NCBI RefSeq assembly: GCF_002177115.1
Contig: NZ_MVAG01000122.1
Coordinates: forward strand, 186,001 to 250,000
Reading direction: 5' to 3'
From: Chryseobacterium mucoviscidosis
Lineage (GTDB): Bacteria > Bacteroidota > Bacteroidia > Flavobacteriales > Weeksellaceae
DNA: 64,000 nucleotides
Part shown: one piece after another, positions 44,956-54,896 of the stretch
Layout: the number at the start of each line of letters is the position of its first letter
Numbering within the stretch: the stretch's first letter is position 1
Program-made: the position numbers and the translations under genes
Notes under the pieces: generated by a model
The model's database searches: none
Told to the model about the DNA's origin: nothing
What the model saw: the letters and a program-made list of their open reading frames with translations, nothing else

Positions 44956-45569
44956 GAATAATAAAAAACATATTTAACCTGATATTCATATCAATAGAAA
45001 TGGGAATTCTGTTGATATGTCTCGCCAATGCGTGGGTTTTTGCGCTTACAGACGGAAGAACCTATACCAAAATTTCAAAAATTCCTCCAAGAGAAGTAGC
45101 TTTGGTTTTGGGAACTTCACCCAAAATGAGATCCGGCGTGTCCAATCCTTATTTTACAAAAAGAATGGATGCGGCAGCTTTGCTTTATCATCACGGTAAA
45201 ATCCGGAAAATTCTTGTAAGCGGTGAAAAGAGTAAAGGATATGATGAGCCTGCTGCCATGAAAAACTATCTTATCTATCAGGAAGGTGTTCCGGAGGAAA
45301 TTATTATGGAAGATCCGAAAGGTTTTAATACCTATCAAAGTATTCTCCGATGTAAAGATGTGTATAGAAAAGACAACGTAATTATTGTTTCTCAGGGATT
45401 TCATAATCTTCGCGCTTTATTATTTGCCAGAAACAACAGTATGAATGCGCTTGGTTTTGATGCGCAGGATGTTACAAAACCTGAAAGTTATTACAGAAAT
45501 CAGTTTAGAGAGATCCTTGCAAGAACGGTCGCGGTGGTGTATTTCGCTTTGGGAATCTCGCCGGATTAA
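44952..45569 (+). CDS. SanA/YdcF-type DUF218 membrane protein, TTG start
   Basis: A 205-residue protein with one N-terminal membrane helix and a DUF218 domain (PREVALVLGTSPK, ILVSGEKSKGYDE, EDPKGFNTYQSILRCK, IVSQGFHNLRALLFA). E. coli SanA is linked to envelope barrier function. The start is TTG at 44952, overlapping the previous stop (TTGA). The next ATG at 45000 would cut into the membrane helix. Co-transcribed with the reductase gene. Confidence 0.88.
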   Translation: MRIIKNIFNLIFISIEMGILLICLANAWVFALTDGRTYTKISKIPPREVALVLGTSPKMRSGVSNPYFTKRMDAAALLYHHGKIRKILVSGEKSKGYDEPAAMKNYLIYQEGVPEEIIMEDPKGFNTYQSILRCKDVYRKDNVIIVSQGFHNLRALLFARNNSMNALGFDAQDVTKPESYYRNQFREILARTVAVVYFALGISPD

Positions 45570-45572
45570 AAG

Positions 45573-45606
45573 AAAAGGTGGCATTTATGAGAAATACCAC
45601 CTGTAA
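45573..45606. terminator. Bidirectional terminator between sanA-like and tamL
   Basis: AGGTGGCATTT and AAATACCACCT form an almost perfect stem, flanked by A-rich and T-rich sequence. It serves both convergent genes. Confidence 0.8.
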
Positions 45607-45610
45607 ATTT

Positions 45611-48208
45611 TTAGAAAGGATATCCGAATGCAATATTCAGAGTAGGTTTAAACGGCTGAATGTATTTCAGTCTCCATCTTTCACCTTCGGGTCTGTTGGG
45701 TTCGTACATTTTATAGGCTAAATCCAGTCTCAGTTTAATGTAGGCAATATTTACCCTTAATCCGAAACCGCTTCCTACACCAACCTGTCTGATGAATTTG
45801 TTAAATTTAAACTCATCTCCATATCCGTTGTTGTAGTTTTTAAGACTCCAGATGTTACCGATGTCCGTAAAAAGAGCGCCTTCATACATATCATTAAAAG
45901 GCATTCTGAATTCGATATTCGTAGTCAGTTTTAAATTATCAGTCATATACGTTCGAACTCTTTCATCCACCTGAGAATCGGCAGGACCCAATCCTCCGAA
46001 AGGAACCCATGCTCTGATATCATTCGGACCACCGTTGAAATAAGAACGGATGACAGGCATATTGGAAGAGTTTCCGTACGGAATTCCGACTCCGATAAAC
46101 TGACGAAGCGCTAAAGTATTGTTTCCGAATTTAAAATATTTTCTAAAATCAAGATCAAATTTCACAAACTGCGCATAAGGAATATTGAAAATGGTTCTTT
46201 CCGGACTGGTAACAACACCTCCGTCATTTCTTTTCTGATTAAAAATACTGAAGATATTTCCCGCTAATTCTATTTTTCCGTTAAAATAAAAAGCATTTGG
46301 ATAATCTTTTTTTCCTATTTCGTTATAAATAAAATTATAGATGAAAGAAGAAATCAAAACATCCTGAGTCTGCCGGTCTTTATTTACCAAAGTTCCCACA
46401 AAAGCTACAAACCGGTCAACTCCCTGCTGATCTAATCCCTGAAGATAGGTCGTGTCTTCAATAATGCGCTGCGAAACCTGATCAATCGTCAGTAATCCGG
46501 CTTTAAATTCCTGATATACCGATGAGTTGTAAGCGAAATAATCTGCGAAAAACTCTTCACGGATAGCATTATCGTTAACGAAATAATCATAATACGCATC
46601 TTTGTTCTTCGTTAAACTCAGTTGCGTATTAAATAAGGTAAGTCTGTGCGTTACTTTATCATTTACCGTTGCCAGATAATTCAGACCGGTATTAAAGTTA
46701 AGTCTTCCCAAACCGATGTTACTCTGATCTGAAACACCCAGAGTAATAGAGGAGGTTGGGCTGTATCTTTTCGGAATTAATTTGTAGTAATCGAAAGGCA
46801 AAAGCAATCTGGGAAAATTCAATGAAGCCTGCGCCGAGATTTCGTAAGCCCAGATCCTGTTATCGATATTTTTAGGATTTACGATTCGCCCGAAAGTTCC
46901 GGAAAGACTGGTTGTAAGGTTTTCCGCCCCTCCAAAAATATTTCTCGTGGTAAGATCGATGGAAGGAGAAACCCCGAAATTCAGGACTTCGGAATAGTTT
47001 AAATCTGTTCCCACTTTCAGGTCGTATTTCGGAAGCGGTTTTAACACGTATGTTACATCTACAATGCTGTCATTCGGGCTTGTACCGCCGCCTCTTCTTA
47101 AAGAATCTCTGGCTTTCAGAATGCTGAAATTATTCATTGCCAGAATATTTCTTTTGGTAAGATCGAGCTTTTTCTGATCGTAAACCTGTTTGTTTCCTAC
47201 GATGATGGCTCTCCAGATCGCACGGGAATCGTAGCTGTTGTCTGTTTTATGAAAACGGATACCTCTTAAGCTGTCTTTTCTGGTATTATTCGGAAAATCT
47301 TTTGCCTCGTCTACGATGGCAACATCAATATTTCCGATGGTTGCCTGTTTATAAGGACTATCAAGAGAATCTTTGCGGATTTCCAGAACCAGCGGAACCT
47401 GTTTTGTGCTTTTAAGAGAATCTGCCACAAAACCAACCTCATCGCCAAGGCTGTTAAAACGGTAATACCCATATTCCCGCATGAGATCATTAATCCTTCC
47501 AACTTCTTTCTCCAAAACGGTCTGATCCAGAATTTGTCCTTTCTTTATAAGAGTTTCACGGATTTTCTGCTTATAAAGGCTTTTGATATTTGGATCTGAT
47601 ATATTATAATAATAATCCTTAATATAAGTAGGCTGATTGTGCGTAATAAAATAATTAACGGCAGCTTTTTTTGCAGCGGAATCAAGTTCATGCTTAAATT
47701 TCACCTCTGCATCCCAATAGCCGCGATACGTCATTCTTTTTTGGATAGATTCAGCACTTTTTGAAGTTTTTGTCTGGTCGAGAATCACTGGTGCGGAACC
47801 CCAGTTGTGGTATAACCTGTCGAAAAACAGACTTTTACCCACACTGTTTTTCATATTGTATTTAATGAAAAGAGAATCTCTCAGTTTTTGATTTCTCAGT
47901 TCATTAGGATACGTCATGTACTCGTTAAGAAGCGTGTCGTATTTGGGATTGGCAGCATTGTAAAGCCAAAGGCTTAAAGGCATGAAAAGAAGCTGTCTTT
48001 TATTGGGCTTTTGCTGTACGTAATCTTTCAGTTCGCCATCGAAGGGTTCTTTCTTATCTTCAAACTGAAAATTGTTTTTTACCAGCAAATATTCGCCGTC
48101 CGGAACTTTTTTAGTGGTACTACAAGCATAAAGGAGACCTACAAATGTTGCAAATGATATAATTTTATAATACTTTTGAGGAGAATTCTTATAATGCTTA
48201 CAGCTCAT
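45611..48208 (-). CDS. tamL: TamL, BamA/TamA-like outer-membrane assembly lipoprotein
   Basis: An 865-residue Omp85-family protein. The lipobox is GLLYAC near residue 29. POTRA-like segments follow (TYRGYWDAEVKFKHEL, KGQILDQTVLEKEVGRIND), and the C-terminal half is a 16-strand-type barrel with FNGGPNDIRAWVPFGGLGP and a terminal Phe (FGYPF). In Bacteroidota TamL works with TamB to place proteins in the outer membrane. The ATG at 48208 lies 15 bases inside the divergent methyltransferase gene. Confidence 0.93.
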   Translation of the reverse strand: MSCKHYKNSPQKYYKIISFATFVGLLYACSTTKKVPDGEYLLVKNNFQFEDKKEPFDGELKDYVQQKPNKRQLLFMPLSLWLYNAANPKYDTLLNEYMTYPNELRNQKLRDSLFIKYNMKNSVGKSLFFDRLYHNWGSAPVILDQTKTSKSAESIQKRMTYRGYWDAEVKFKHELDSAAKKAAVNYFITHNQPTYIKDYYYNISDPNIKSLYKQKIRETLIKKGQILDQTVLEKEVGRINDLMREYGYYRFNSLGDEVGFVADSLKSTKQVPLVLEIRKDSLDSPYKQATIGNIDVAIVDEAKDFPNNTRKDSLRGIRFHKTDNSYDSRAIWRAIIVGNKQVYDQKKLDLTKRNILAMNNFSILKARDSLRRGGGTSPNDSIVDVTYVLKPLPKYDLKVGTDLNYSEVLNFGVSPSIDLTTRNIFGGAENLTTSLSGTFGRIVNPKNIDNRIWAYEISAQASLNFPRLLLPFDYYKLIPKRYSPTSSITLGVSDQSNIGLGRLNFNTGLNYLATVNDKVTHRLTLFNTQLSLTKNKDAYYDYFVNDNAIREEFFADYFAYNSSVYQEFKAGLLTIDQVSQRIIEDTTYLQGLDQQGVDRFVAFVGTLVNKDRQTQDVLISSFIYNFIYNEIGKKDYPNAFYFNGKIELAGNIFSIFNQKRNDGGVVTSPERTIFNIPYAQFVKFDLDFRKYFKFGNNTLALRQFIGVGIPYGNSSNMPVIRSYFNGGPNDIRAWVPFGGLGPADSQVDERVRTYMTDNLKLTTNIEFRMPFNDMYEGALFTDIGNIWSLKNYNNGYGDEFKFNKFIRQVGVGSGFGLRVNIAYIKLRLDLAYKMYEPNRPEGERWRLKYIQPFKPTLNIAFGYPF
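48148..48178 (+). promoter_or_regulatory. Bacteroidota promoter of rRNA methyltransferase, inside tamL
   Basis: TTG (48148-48150), 20 bases, TACTTTTG (48171-48178): a full -33/-7 match lying within the tamL signal-peptide codons. The ATG at 48194 follows 15 bases later. Confidence 0.65.
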
Positions 48209-48925
48209 ACAATAAAAATTTTACAGTCTTTAGATAAAAAGAAGTTCAGGCAAAAATACAATTTGTTTTTGGTTGAAGGTAATAAAATCATTCGTGAACT
48301 TCCTGATTCCAGATTTAAAATTAAAGAAATATTTTCTACGGATCCTCAAAAATTAGACCGTATAGAAGCTCCGGTAACTCATATCTCTGAAAATGAGTTG
48401 AAAAAAATCAGTTTTCTGCAAAATCCAAAAGATTCTGTGGCGGTCTGTTATCTTCATCCTGAAGAAAAAAAAGAGGATAAAAATCTTCAGTTGGTTTTGG
48501 ATGGAATTCAGGATCCCGGAAATCTGGGAACGATGATCCGTCTTGCAGACTGGTTCGGTATCGAGCAGATTATCTGCAGTGAAGATACCGTAGATTTCTA
48601 TAATCCTAAAGTTATTATGGCAAGTATGGGATCTTTTACGAGGGTAAATATCGTTTATACAAACCTGACTGAATATTTATCCGAAACAGAAAATATCAAC
48701 ATCGGAACCGATATGGATGGTGAAAATATTTATTCTTTCGAAAGACCTGAAAAAATGAATTTAATTTTAGGAAATGAAGGCAATGGGATGCGTCCGGAAA
48801 CGGAAAAACTGCTTCATAAAAGTGTGATGATTCCTAGATTCGGAAAATCGCAGTCTACAGAAAGTCTTAATGTTTCAATGGCAGCAGGGATTATTTTAGG
48901 ACAGTTGTTTGGAGGAAGTGAGTAA
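48194..48925 (+). CDS. TrmH/SpoU-family RNA 2'-O-methyltransferase
   Basis: A 243-residue SPOUT enzyme. The N-terminal substrate-binding part is KKFRQKYNLFLVEGNKIIREL. The knotted SAM site shows DGIQDPGNLGTMIRLADWFG, LILGNEGNGM and IPRFGKSQSTESLNVSMAAGI. It methylates a ribose in rRNA or tRNA; which site is unknown. The ATG at 48194 is chosen because the promoter -7 box covers the upstream TTG. Its 5' end overlaps tamL by 15 bases, head to head. Confidence 0.93.
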   Translation: MLTAHTIKILQSLDKKKFRQKYNLFLVEGNKIIRELPDSRFKIKEIFSTDPQKLDRIEAPVTHISENELKKISFLQNPKDSVAVCYLHPEEKKEDKNLQLVLDGIQDPGNLGTMIRLADWFGIEQIICSEDTVDFYNPKVIMASMGSFTRVNIVYTNLTEYLSETENINIGTDMDGENIYSFERPEKMNLILGNEGNGMRPETEKLLHKSVMIPRFGKSQSTESLNVSMAAGIILGQLFGGSE

Positions 48926-48990
48926 GAGAGTCGGAGGGTTTGTGTGAAAAAGATCAATAGATAGATCTTGAGATTTAATCAAATATTAAA

Positions 48991-49048
48991 GGGTTTTAGA
49001 ATGGGAGCGTGATGAGATTAACTCTTGAACACTCCAACTCTAAAACCC
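48991..49048. repeat. Intergenic hairpin of GGGTTTTAGA/TCTAAAACCC type
   Basis: GGGTTTTAGA (48991-49000) and TCTAAAACCC (49039-49048) are perfect complements, extended by GGGAG/CTCC. Related strings lie at 2640-2825. It stands between convergent genes and could end transcription, though T-runs are weak. Confidence 0.5.
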
Positions 49049-49055
49049 TCAAACT

Positions 49056-49553
49056 TTAGATAAGCTGTTCCATACTCGAAACACTTTTGTTTTTCTGATA
49101 CGTTTCAAGTTTCTTTCTTACATATCTTAAGGCGACAGGAGCGAGATAGATCATCGCAGCGCCAATTAATTTATTCTTCCAGTTTGAACTTTTAAAGTTT
49201 TTTCTGGCATAATTTCCTACAAATGTTGTTACCGCAAGGTTTATCATAATATCTGCCGCATCTCCTTTAAACGCGGAATTCGCGATTCCCATGGCGGTAT
49301 TTTTATTGATCAGGGCTCCTTTAATTTCAGAGGTGATCTGTTTTGCAATAACATCTTTTCGCAGAACTACTTTTTCATCACCGTCTTCATCTACTTTTTC
49401 CTGAAGGTACTGGTCTGTTAAGCCATTGGTAAAAGCACTAAGGCTTTCCTTGGTATTTTTGAAGGTAAGGAGATCTTCCAGACCGTCTATTTCCTGCTTC
49501 AGCAGCTTTTTCTTTCTTCTCAGTTCCTCTAAGCTTTCATATTTTCTGCTCAT
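49056..49553 (-). CDS. Unknown protein in YtxH/holin-like unit
   Basis: A 165-residue protein. The N-terminus is a predicted coiled coil (EELRRKKKLLKQEIDGLEDLL). The middle (NKNTAMGIANSAFKGDAADIMINLAVTTFVGNYA) and the stretch KLIGAAMIYLAPVALRYVRKKL suggest membrane association. No family is recognised. It starts 3 bases after the holin-like gene, so it is part of the same envelope unit. Confidence 0.7.
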   Translation of the reverse strand: MSRKYESLEELRRKKKLLKQEIDGLEDLLTFKNTKESLSAFTNGLTDQYLQEKVDEDGDEKVVLRKDVIAKQITSEIKGALINKNTAMGIANSAFKGDAADIMINLAVTTFVGNYARKNFKSSNWKNKLIGAAMIYLAPVALRYVRKKLETYQKNKSVSSMEQLI

Positions 49554-49556
49554 AGT

Positions 49557-49865
49557 TTAATGATTTAAAAATTTAATTACCTGATCTGCCACATAATTTA
49601 CGATTTTCTTTTTAAACAGCACGATAAGAATCATGGTTAAAAGATAGAATGCAGCTACAATAAGGAATCCGTAAGACTGGTCGCCCAATGCTTTACCGAT
49701 AAGAAAGGCAATTCCGAAGTTGAACAGAATGATGAAAAAACCAAAAGCGACCAGCAAAACCACGAAATAGGTGATCATTCCTGCCGAAAGAGAGGATTTT
49801 TCGGTAGCTTCAATTTTCAGGAGATCGATCCTTTTCGAAGCGTATTCTTTAATAGTTTCAATCAT
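49557..49865 (-). CDS. Phage-holin-family (Holin-X-like) membrane protein
   Basis: A 102-residue protein with two membrane helices (about 27-58 and 65-86) separated by a short loop, and an N-terminal amphipathic part (ETIKEYASKRIDLLKIEATEKSS). It matches the cellular Holin-X/YqjE-like family found beside YtxH genes; a phage role is not implied. It is probably an envelope-stress membrane protein. Confidence 0.82.
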   Translation of the reverse strand: MIETIKEYASKRIDLLKIEATEKSSLSAGMITYFVVLLVAFGFFIILFNFGIAFLIGKALGDQSYGFLIVAAFYLLTMILIVLFKKKIVNYVADQVIKFLNH

Positions 49866-49883
49866 TGTTTTTCTTTAAAGTTA

Positions 49884-49917
49884 CAAAAAAAGGAACTTTC
49901 GTTTATAAAGTTCCTTC
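49884..49917 (-). terminator. Terminator after ytxH-like gene
   Basis: On the minus strand, AAGGAACTTT and AAAGTTCCTT form a perfect stem followed by seven T. It lies between the YtxH-like and holin-like genes, so it may attenuate read-through. Confidence 0.85.
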
Positions 49918-49949
49918 TCATAATTTACCTAAAAAAATAAACTATATTA

Positions 49950-50294
49950 TTATTTTAGATCATTCAGTTCAGATTCTACATTTTTTACTACGTCTGCAGT
50001 TTTAGAAACGATCTGATCTTTATATTTATCATATCCGTCTTTTACGGTGTTTGCAACACTGTTTGCTGTTTCTTTAAAAGTAGAAGAGATGTTACCATAT
50101 TGGTCTTTTACTTTTTCAGAAACTTCTCCGTATTTATTTTTAGCCTGATCTTTAAGATCGTTCGCTTTTGTTTTAATTTTCTTTCTTGTTTCTTTACCTT
50201 CTTCAGGAGCATAAAGCATTCCTAAGATAACACCCGCTGCAGCACCTGCAAGAAGTCCTGCCAAAATACCCGCTGTATTGTTTTTTTTAGACAT
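49950..50294 (-). CDS. YtxH-family general-stress-like protein
   Basis: A 114-residue protein. The N-terminal Gly/Ala-rich helix (GILAGLLAGAAAGVILGMLYAPEEGKETR) is the YtxH signature (given here as residues 9-37). The rest is Lys-rich and helical with 11-residue LEA-like periodicity. YtxH relatives are induced by general stress in Bacillus. It is followed by a strong terminator, then the holin-like gene. Confidence 0.9.
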   Translation of the reverse strand: MSKKNNTAGILAGLLAGAAAGVILGMLYAPEEGKETRKKIKTKANDLKDQAKNKYGEVSEKVKDQYGNISSTFKETANSVANTVKDGYDKYKDQIVSKTADVVKNVESELNDLK

Positions 50295-50389
50295 TTTCGT
50301 TTTTTTTAATAGTTAATAATATTAGCTTTTTACTTATGATGAAATGTACAATTAACATACCAAAGGAGAAAGACATCTATTAAAAAATG

Positions 50390-51064
50390 TTAAATCTTTT
50401 GGATGTGAGATAAAATCTCATCAATAGTTTCTTTCTTAGAAATATTGGTATTATCAATAACAATGGCATCTTCAGCCTGCTTTAACGGGGCGATTTCGCG
50501 TTCGCTGTCTATTCTGTCGCGTTCTATAAGGTTTTCTTTTACCTGCTTTTCATCTGCTTCAATTCCTAAAGAAATCAGTTCCTGATAACGTCTTCTGGTT
50601 CTTTCGTCGATACTTGCGGTAAGAAAAAATTTATATTCCGCATTTGGCAGAACTACTGTCCCGATGTCACGTCCGTCCATAATAATGCCGCCTTTTTCTG
50701 CCAAATTGCGCTGAGACTGAAGCAGAAAATCTCTTACTTCTTTTTGTTTGGCAACAAGACTTACATTTTCCGATACTTCATTCGTACGTATTGCTTTGGA
50801 AATATCAATATGATTCAGGAAAAGAACCAGTTCTCCATCAAGATTTTTAAATTCAAGCCCGATCTGATCAAACGAAGAAAATAATTTCTCAAGATCAATG
50901 GTTCCGCTGTCATTTAAACAGTTCTGAAGAGCAAACCATGTTACTCCTCTGTAAAGCGCACCTGTATCCAGATGAATAAGTCCCAGCTTTGCAGCAATGA
51001 CTTTAGAAATTGAACTTTTTCCGGTAGACGAGTACCCGTCGATAGCTATTACAGGTTTTTTCAT
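50390..51064 (-). CDS. cmk: Cytidylate kinase
   Basis: A 224-residue enzyme phosphorylating CMP and dCMP with ATP. The P-loop is GYSSTGKSS at 9-17; HLDTGALYRGVTW, GRDIGTVVLPNA and RDRIDSEREIAPL are family signatures. Length is typical. porQ lies upstream, an order common in flavobacteria from memory, but a terminator hairpin stands between the two. Confidence 0.95.
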   Translation of the reverse strand: MKKPVIAIDGYSSTGKSSISKVIAAKLGLIHLDTGALYRGVTWFALQNCLNDSGTIDLEKLFSSFDQIGLEFKNLDGELVLFLNHIDISKAIRTNEVSENVSLVAKQKEVRDFLLQSQRNLAEKGGIIMDGRDIGTVVLPNAEYKFFLTASIDERTRRRYQELISLGIEADEKQVKENLIERDRIDSEREIAPLKQAEDAIVIDNTNISKKETIDEILSHIQKI

Positions 51065-51091
51065 ACTGCAAATTTCAAGATTTTTTCTTAA

Positions 51092-51129
51092 AAATCAAGA
51101 AACCTCAAGAGATTTTCTTGAGGTTTCTG
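51092..51129 (-). terminator. Terminator after porQ
   Basis: AGAAACCTCAAGA and TCTTGAGGTTTCT form a perfect 13-bp stem with a short loop; AT-rich sequence follows on the minus strand. Confidence 0.8.
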
Positions 51130-51161
51130 ATATTTATTTCGTTTTGAAAAATGATTAACGA

Positions 51162-52154
51162 TTAGTATCCTGCATGGCTTGTAAGGTCAATAGAAACTCC
51201 TATCTGATTGACATTCGAAGAATTATGATATCTTACATGTGCGTAATCTACACGGAATCTGGAGATTTTAATCCCGAATCCTGCCGAAAGTCCTGAGAAA
51301 TTTCTCTGATCTGCAACGGCTAATTCATTTCCTCTTTTTACATTGTATCCCAATCTGATGTTGAAGCCTTTTTCCGGAAACAGTTCTGCGCCTATCGAAA
51401 AATGATCGGCGATTTTTCTGCCTGTATTTACTTCCTGTCCGTTTACATTGTATTGGGAAGAGATATTAAATTCCTGTAAATCGTGCGCTGTAATGGTAAC
51501 CGCCAAAGGAATTACTTTTAAAATTCTTGTATATCCCAAATCTACACGAAACGGAAGGTTTTCCCTTGTTCCGTTGAAAGAATTGAACTGATATCCGAAA
51601 TTTCTGAAAACAACAGATGCTGTTTCCTTATTTTTTTTGTTGTGGTACGTAATTCCTGCGTTTCCTGAAATGGCGGAAGAAGTATAGGTATCAATTTTCG
51701 AAGTAATGAAATTCAATCCTCCTCCAATCGTCCAGTCTTCTTCAAACTGATAGGCATATCCTGCTCCAATGGCAACATCCGAAGCTTTGAAAGTTCCGTT
51801 TTCGAAACCGCTGTCGTCTGTTCGCGGAATATCTCCGTAGCTCATGTATCTTGCATTGATGGTCGCCATGTGACCGTTATCAAAGTCTTTTGCATAGGCA
51901 ATCGTTCCGTATTTGGAATCTGCAAGATAAGCAGTTGCGTTTACAGAAAGCTGATTATCGGAATCTTTATTCAGTAATGAGGGGTTTGCAATAGCAAAGG
52001 AAACATCACGATCTCTCACAGAAATTGCATCTCCTCCCAAAGCTGCCTGTCTCGCTGAAACAGGGATATTTAAGAATGGATAAACGTTTGTTCCTGTTTG
52101 TGCATAAGAAACAATTCCTGACAGAAATAATGAAAAAATGACAATTTTCTTCAA
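51162..52154 (-). CDS. porQ: Type IX secretion system protein PorQ, TTG start
   Basis: A 330-residue exported outer-membrane barrel protein needed for type IX secretion in Bacteroidota, where PorQ helps A-LPS attachment of cargo. Signal peptide ends at SYAQ. SARQAALGGDAISVRDRD and GFGIKISRFRVDYAHV fit the PorV/PorQ fold. The start is TTG at 52154: no in-frame ATG exists between an upstream stop (52161-52163) and the signal peptide, and a -7 box lies at 52173-52180. Confidence 0.92.
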   Translation of the reverse strand: MKKIVIFSLFLSGIVSYAQTGTNVYPFLNIPVSARQAALGGDAISVRDRDVSFAIANPSLLNKDSDNQLSVNATAYLADSKYGTIAYAKDFDNGHMATINARYMSYGDIPRTDDSGFENGTFKASDVAIGAGYAYQFEEDWTIGGGLNFITSKIDTYTSSAISGNAGITYHNKKNKETASVVFRNFGYQFNSFNGTRENLPFRVDLGYTRILKVIPLAVTITAHDLQEFNISSQYNVNGQEVNTGRKIADHFSIGAELFPEKGFNIRLGYNVKRGNELAVADQRNFSGLSAGFGIKISRFRVDYAHVRYHNSSNVNQIGVSIDLTSHAGY

Positions 52155-52172
52155 CTCAGTTTATTAGTAATG

Positions 52173-52180
52173 CAAAAATA
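52173..52180 (-). promoter_or_regulatory. -7 box TATTTTTG of porQ
   Basis: The minus strand reads TATTTTTG, 18 bases upstream of the TTG start at 52154. Confidence 0.45.
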
Positions 52181-52412
52181 ATCCTTTTTCGTACTTTTCA
52201 AAATATTTCTCACATTATTTATATTTAAATATTTAAGTTTTGTGAAAATCGTGGTTTTATTTTAAGTTCTATACCATTTTTATTGAGCTTAATCTTTTAG
52301 CGTAAGATTAGTATTTTGAATCTTCATGTTTTGTAATTTAATTAAACAGCCATGTTTTCACTCAAATTATAAAATACAGGGGCATTATTTATCTGGAAAA
52401 ATGCTTTGTTGA

Positions 52413-53243
<831 letters not shown>

Positions 53244-53365
53244 TTAGGTACCAGGTAAGAGATTTTAGGAATTAGTTTTTAAATAAAATATTCAAAATTA
53301 CTCATTACCAATTACTTATTACTTATCATTAATATATGTGTAACTTATCAAATTTTATTATAGTA

Positions 53366-53920
53366 ATGGAAGAATTAGATCTTATAGTAGAGTCTGTACA
53401 GCAGGACATGGAAGCAGCTATTAAGCACCTGGATCATGCATTTCAGAGAATCAGAGCGGGACGTGCGTCTACAACAATGGTTCAGGATGTGATGGTGGAA
53501 TATTACGGAGCATTAACTCCAATTAATCAGGTTGCCAATGTTTCTATTCCCGATGCAATGACGATTTCTATTCAACCTTGGGACTCAAAAGCGATTAATG
53601 ATATTGAAAAAGCGATCATCAATTCCAATTTAGGTTTTGCCCCTTCTAATAACGGGATCAACATTATCCTTAATGTACCGCCTTTAACGGAAGAAAGAAG
53701 ACGTGAACTGGCAAAACAGGCTAAGTCTGAAACAGAAGACACGAAAGTAGTTGTAAGAAACGCAAGACAAAACGGTCTGAAAGAGCTTAAAAGACTGGAA
53801 GGAGTTTCTGAAGACATCATTAAAGGTATTGAAGCAGATATTCAGACGCTTACCGACAAATATGTAAAAGCTTGCGACGAGCATCTTAAAGTAAAAGAAG
53901 CTGAAATTATGAAAGTATAA
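53366..53920 (+). CDS. frr: Ribosome recycling factor
   Basis: A 184-residue protein that splits post-termination ribosomes with EF-G. RIRAGRAST near residue 29, YYGALTPINQVANVS, IQPWD and PPLTEERRRELAKQAK are diagnostic. The ATG at 53366 fits the family; the ATG at 53336 adds an atypical leader. It follows pyrH after 122 bases of AT-rich spacer. Confidence 0.96.
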   Translation: MEELDLIVESVQQDMEAAIKHLDHAFQRIRAGRASTTMVQDVMVEYYGALTPINQVANVSIPDAMTISIQPWDSKAINDIEKAIINSNLGFAPSNNGINIILNVPPLTEERRRELAKQAKSETEDTKVVVRNARQNGLKELKRLEGVSEDIIKGIEADIQTLTDKYVKACDEHLKVKEAEIMKV

Positions 53921-53940
53921 TTTTCGGCTCCTGAAAATAT

Positions 53941-53972
53941 AAAAAGCGGTTTCATTTTGAAGCCGCTTTTGT
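53941..53972. terminator. Terminator after frr, shared with convergent gene
   Basis: AAGCGGTTTC and GAAGCCGCTT form the stem with a T-rich 3' side; the A-run on the 5' side lets it serve the minus-strand lipoprotein gene too. Confidence 0.82.
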
Positions 53973-53984
53973 TTTGGGTACAGT

Positions 53985-54623
53985 TTAAAGGCAATTGATT
54001 TCTCCTTTTCTGTCTTTATTTTTAAGGATTGAATGATAGTTTTTCATCAGCTCAGCAATATCACATTTTGTTTCTTTATTCGGAATTGAATCAGGATTCC
54101 GGTTATTCCCTTTTGAGCGAATCGTATAATTTTTTTCGAGGCACTGAATGGCTTTATCATTTAAAACATAGATTCTTTTTTCATTGATATCATCTTTTGT
54201 TTCGGGTTTTTCGGGCGTTCCGCCTTCATCAAAATTCCATACCGTTTCTTCTTTAAAAATGAAAAATACGCTGTTGTTCTTTACATAATATTTTGTGAAT
54301 GAAGAAAAATGACTGTGTTCTGCATAAGAATCTTTGATCATTCTGAGATCTTTATTCTCATAATACAAAACAACTTCACCTTCTTTTTCGTTGCAGTTAT
54401 ACGTGAATTTTGTTGAGTCCAGTTGTTTTGCAGACAAAAGATTGTTTACAGTTGCATATTCTTTTTTAATATCTTCAATGGAGGTAATGGTATCATTCGA
54501 TTTTTTCGAAACTGTATTCATGGTTATATTATCAGTCATTGAATTATTTTGAATGGTTTCTGCATTTTCTTTTTTACAGGAAACCACAGCAAGAAAACCT
54601 AAACTGAAAAGAAGTATTTTCAT
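53985..54623 (-). CDS. Lipoprotein of unknown function
   Basis: A 212-residue exported protein. The lipoprotein signal ends at FLAVVSCKKE, which supports the ATG at 54623. The mature part is hydrophilic; VVLYYENKDLRMIKDSY and FIFKEETVWNFDEGG suggest beta-rich folding. No family is recognised. Monocistronic. Confidence 0.72.
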   Translation of the reverse strand: MKILLFSLGFLAVVSCKKENAETIQNNSMTDNITMNTVSKKSNDTITSIEDIKKEYATVNNLLSAKQLDSTKFTYNCNEKEGEVVLYYENKDLRMIKDSYAEHSHFSSFTKYYVKNNSVFFIFKEETVWNFDEGGTPEKPETKDDINEKRIYVLNDKAIQCLEKNYTIRSKGNNRNPDSIPNKETKCDIAELMKNYHSILKNKDRKGEINCL

Positions 54624-54671
54624 AAAAATGATTTTGATACATCGTACTGCAAAAAATATGCGCAAAACTTA

Positions 54672-54825
54672 TTTAAACTTAATAGCTTTAACCATCGCAA
54701 AAGCACAAAGATTGTATCTAAAATAAAATTAAGCATCATCCTTATTGAAAATCTTTGATTTTCTTGTGTCTTAAAGATTTGAGATTAATAAAAATCTTGC
54801 TTTTTTGTACTTTGACAAGAATATT
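54672..54825. repeat. About 200-bp inverted-repeat element, copy 3 (partial)
   Basis: It starts with TTTAAACTTAATAGCTTTAACC, then CGCAAAAGCACAAAG, and keeps the central AAAATCTTTGATTTTCTTGTG segment. The right end is diverged. It is related to the elements at 24057-24257 and 57353-57547. Confidence 0.45.
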
Positions 54826-54896
54826 TCCATTAATAAAAAACTAAAATAAAAAAGCAGCTCCAAACTGAAACTGCCGTAAAAAATATTTTAAATTGA

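Noticed and set aside
49557..49865. Prophage signal from the holin-like gene
   Set aside because: No phage structural, lysin or integrase genes are nearby; this holin-like family is a common chromosomal membrane protein.
53336..53365. Ten-codon upstream extension of frr
   Set aside because: The family N-terminus matches the ATG at 53366; the extension is hydrophobic and atypical.
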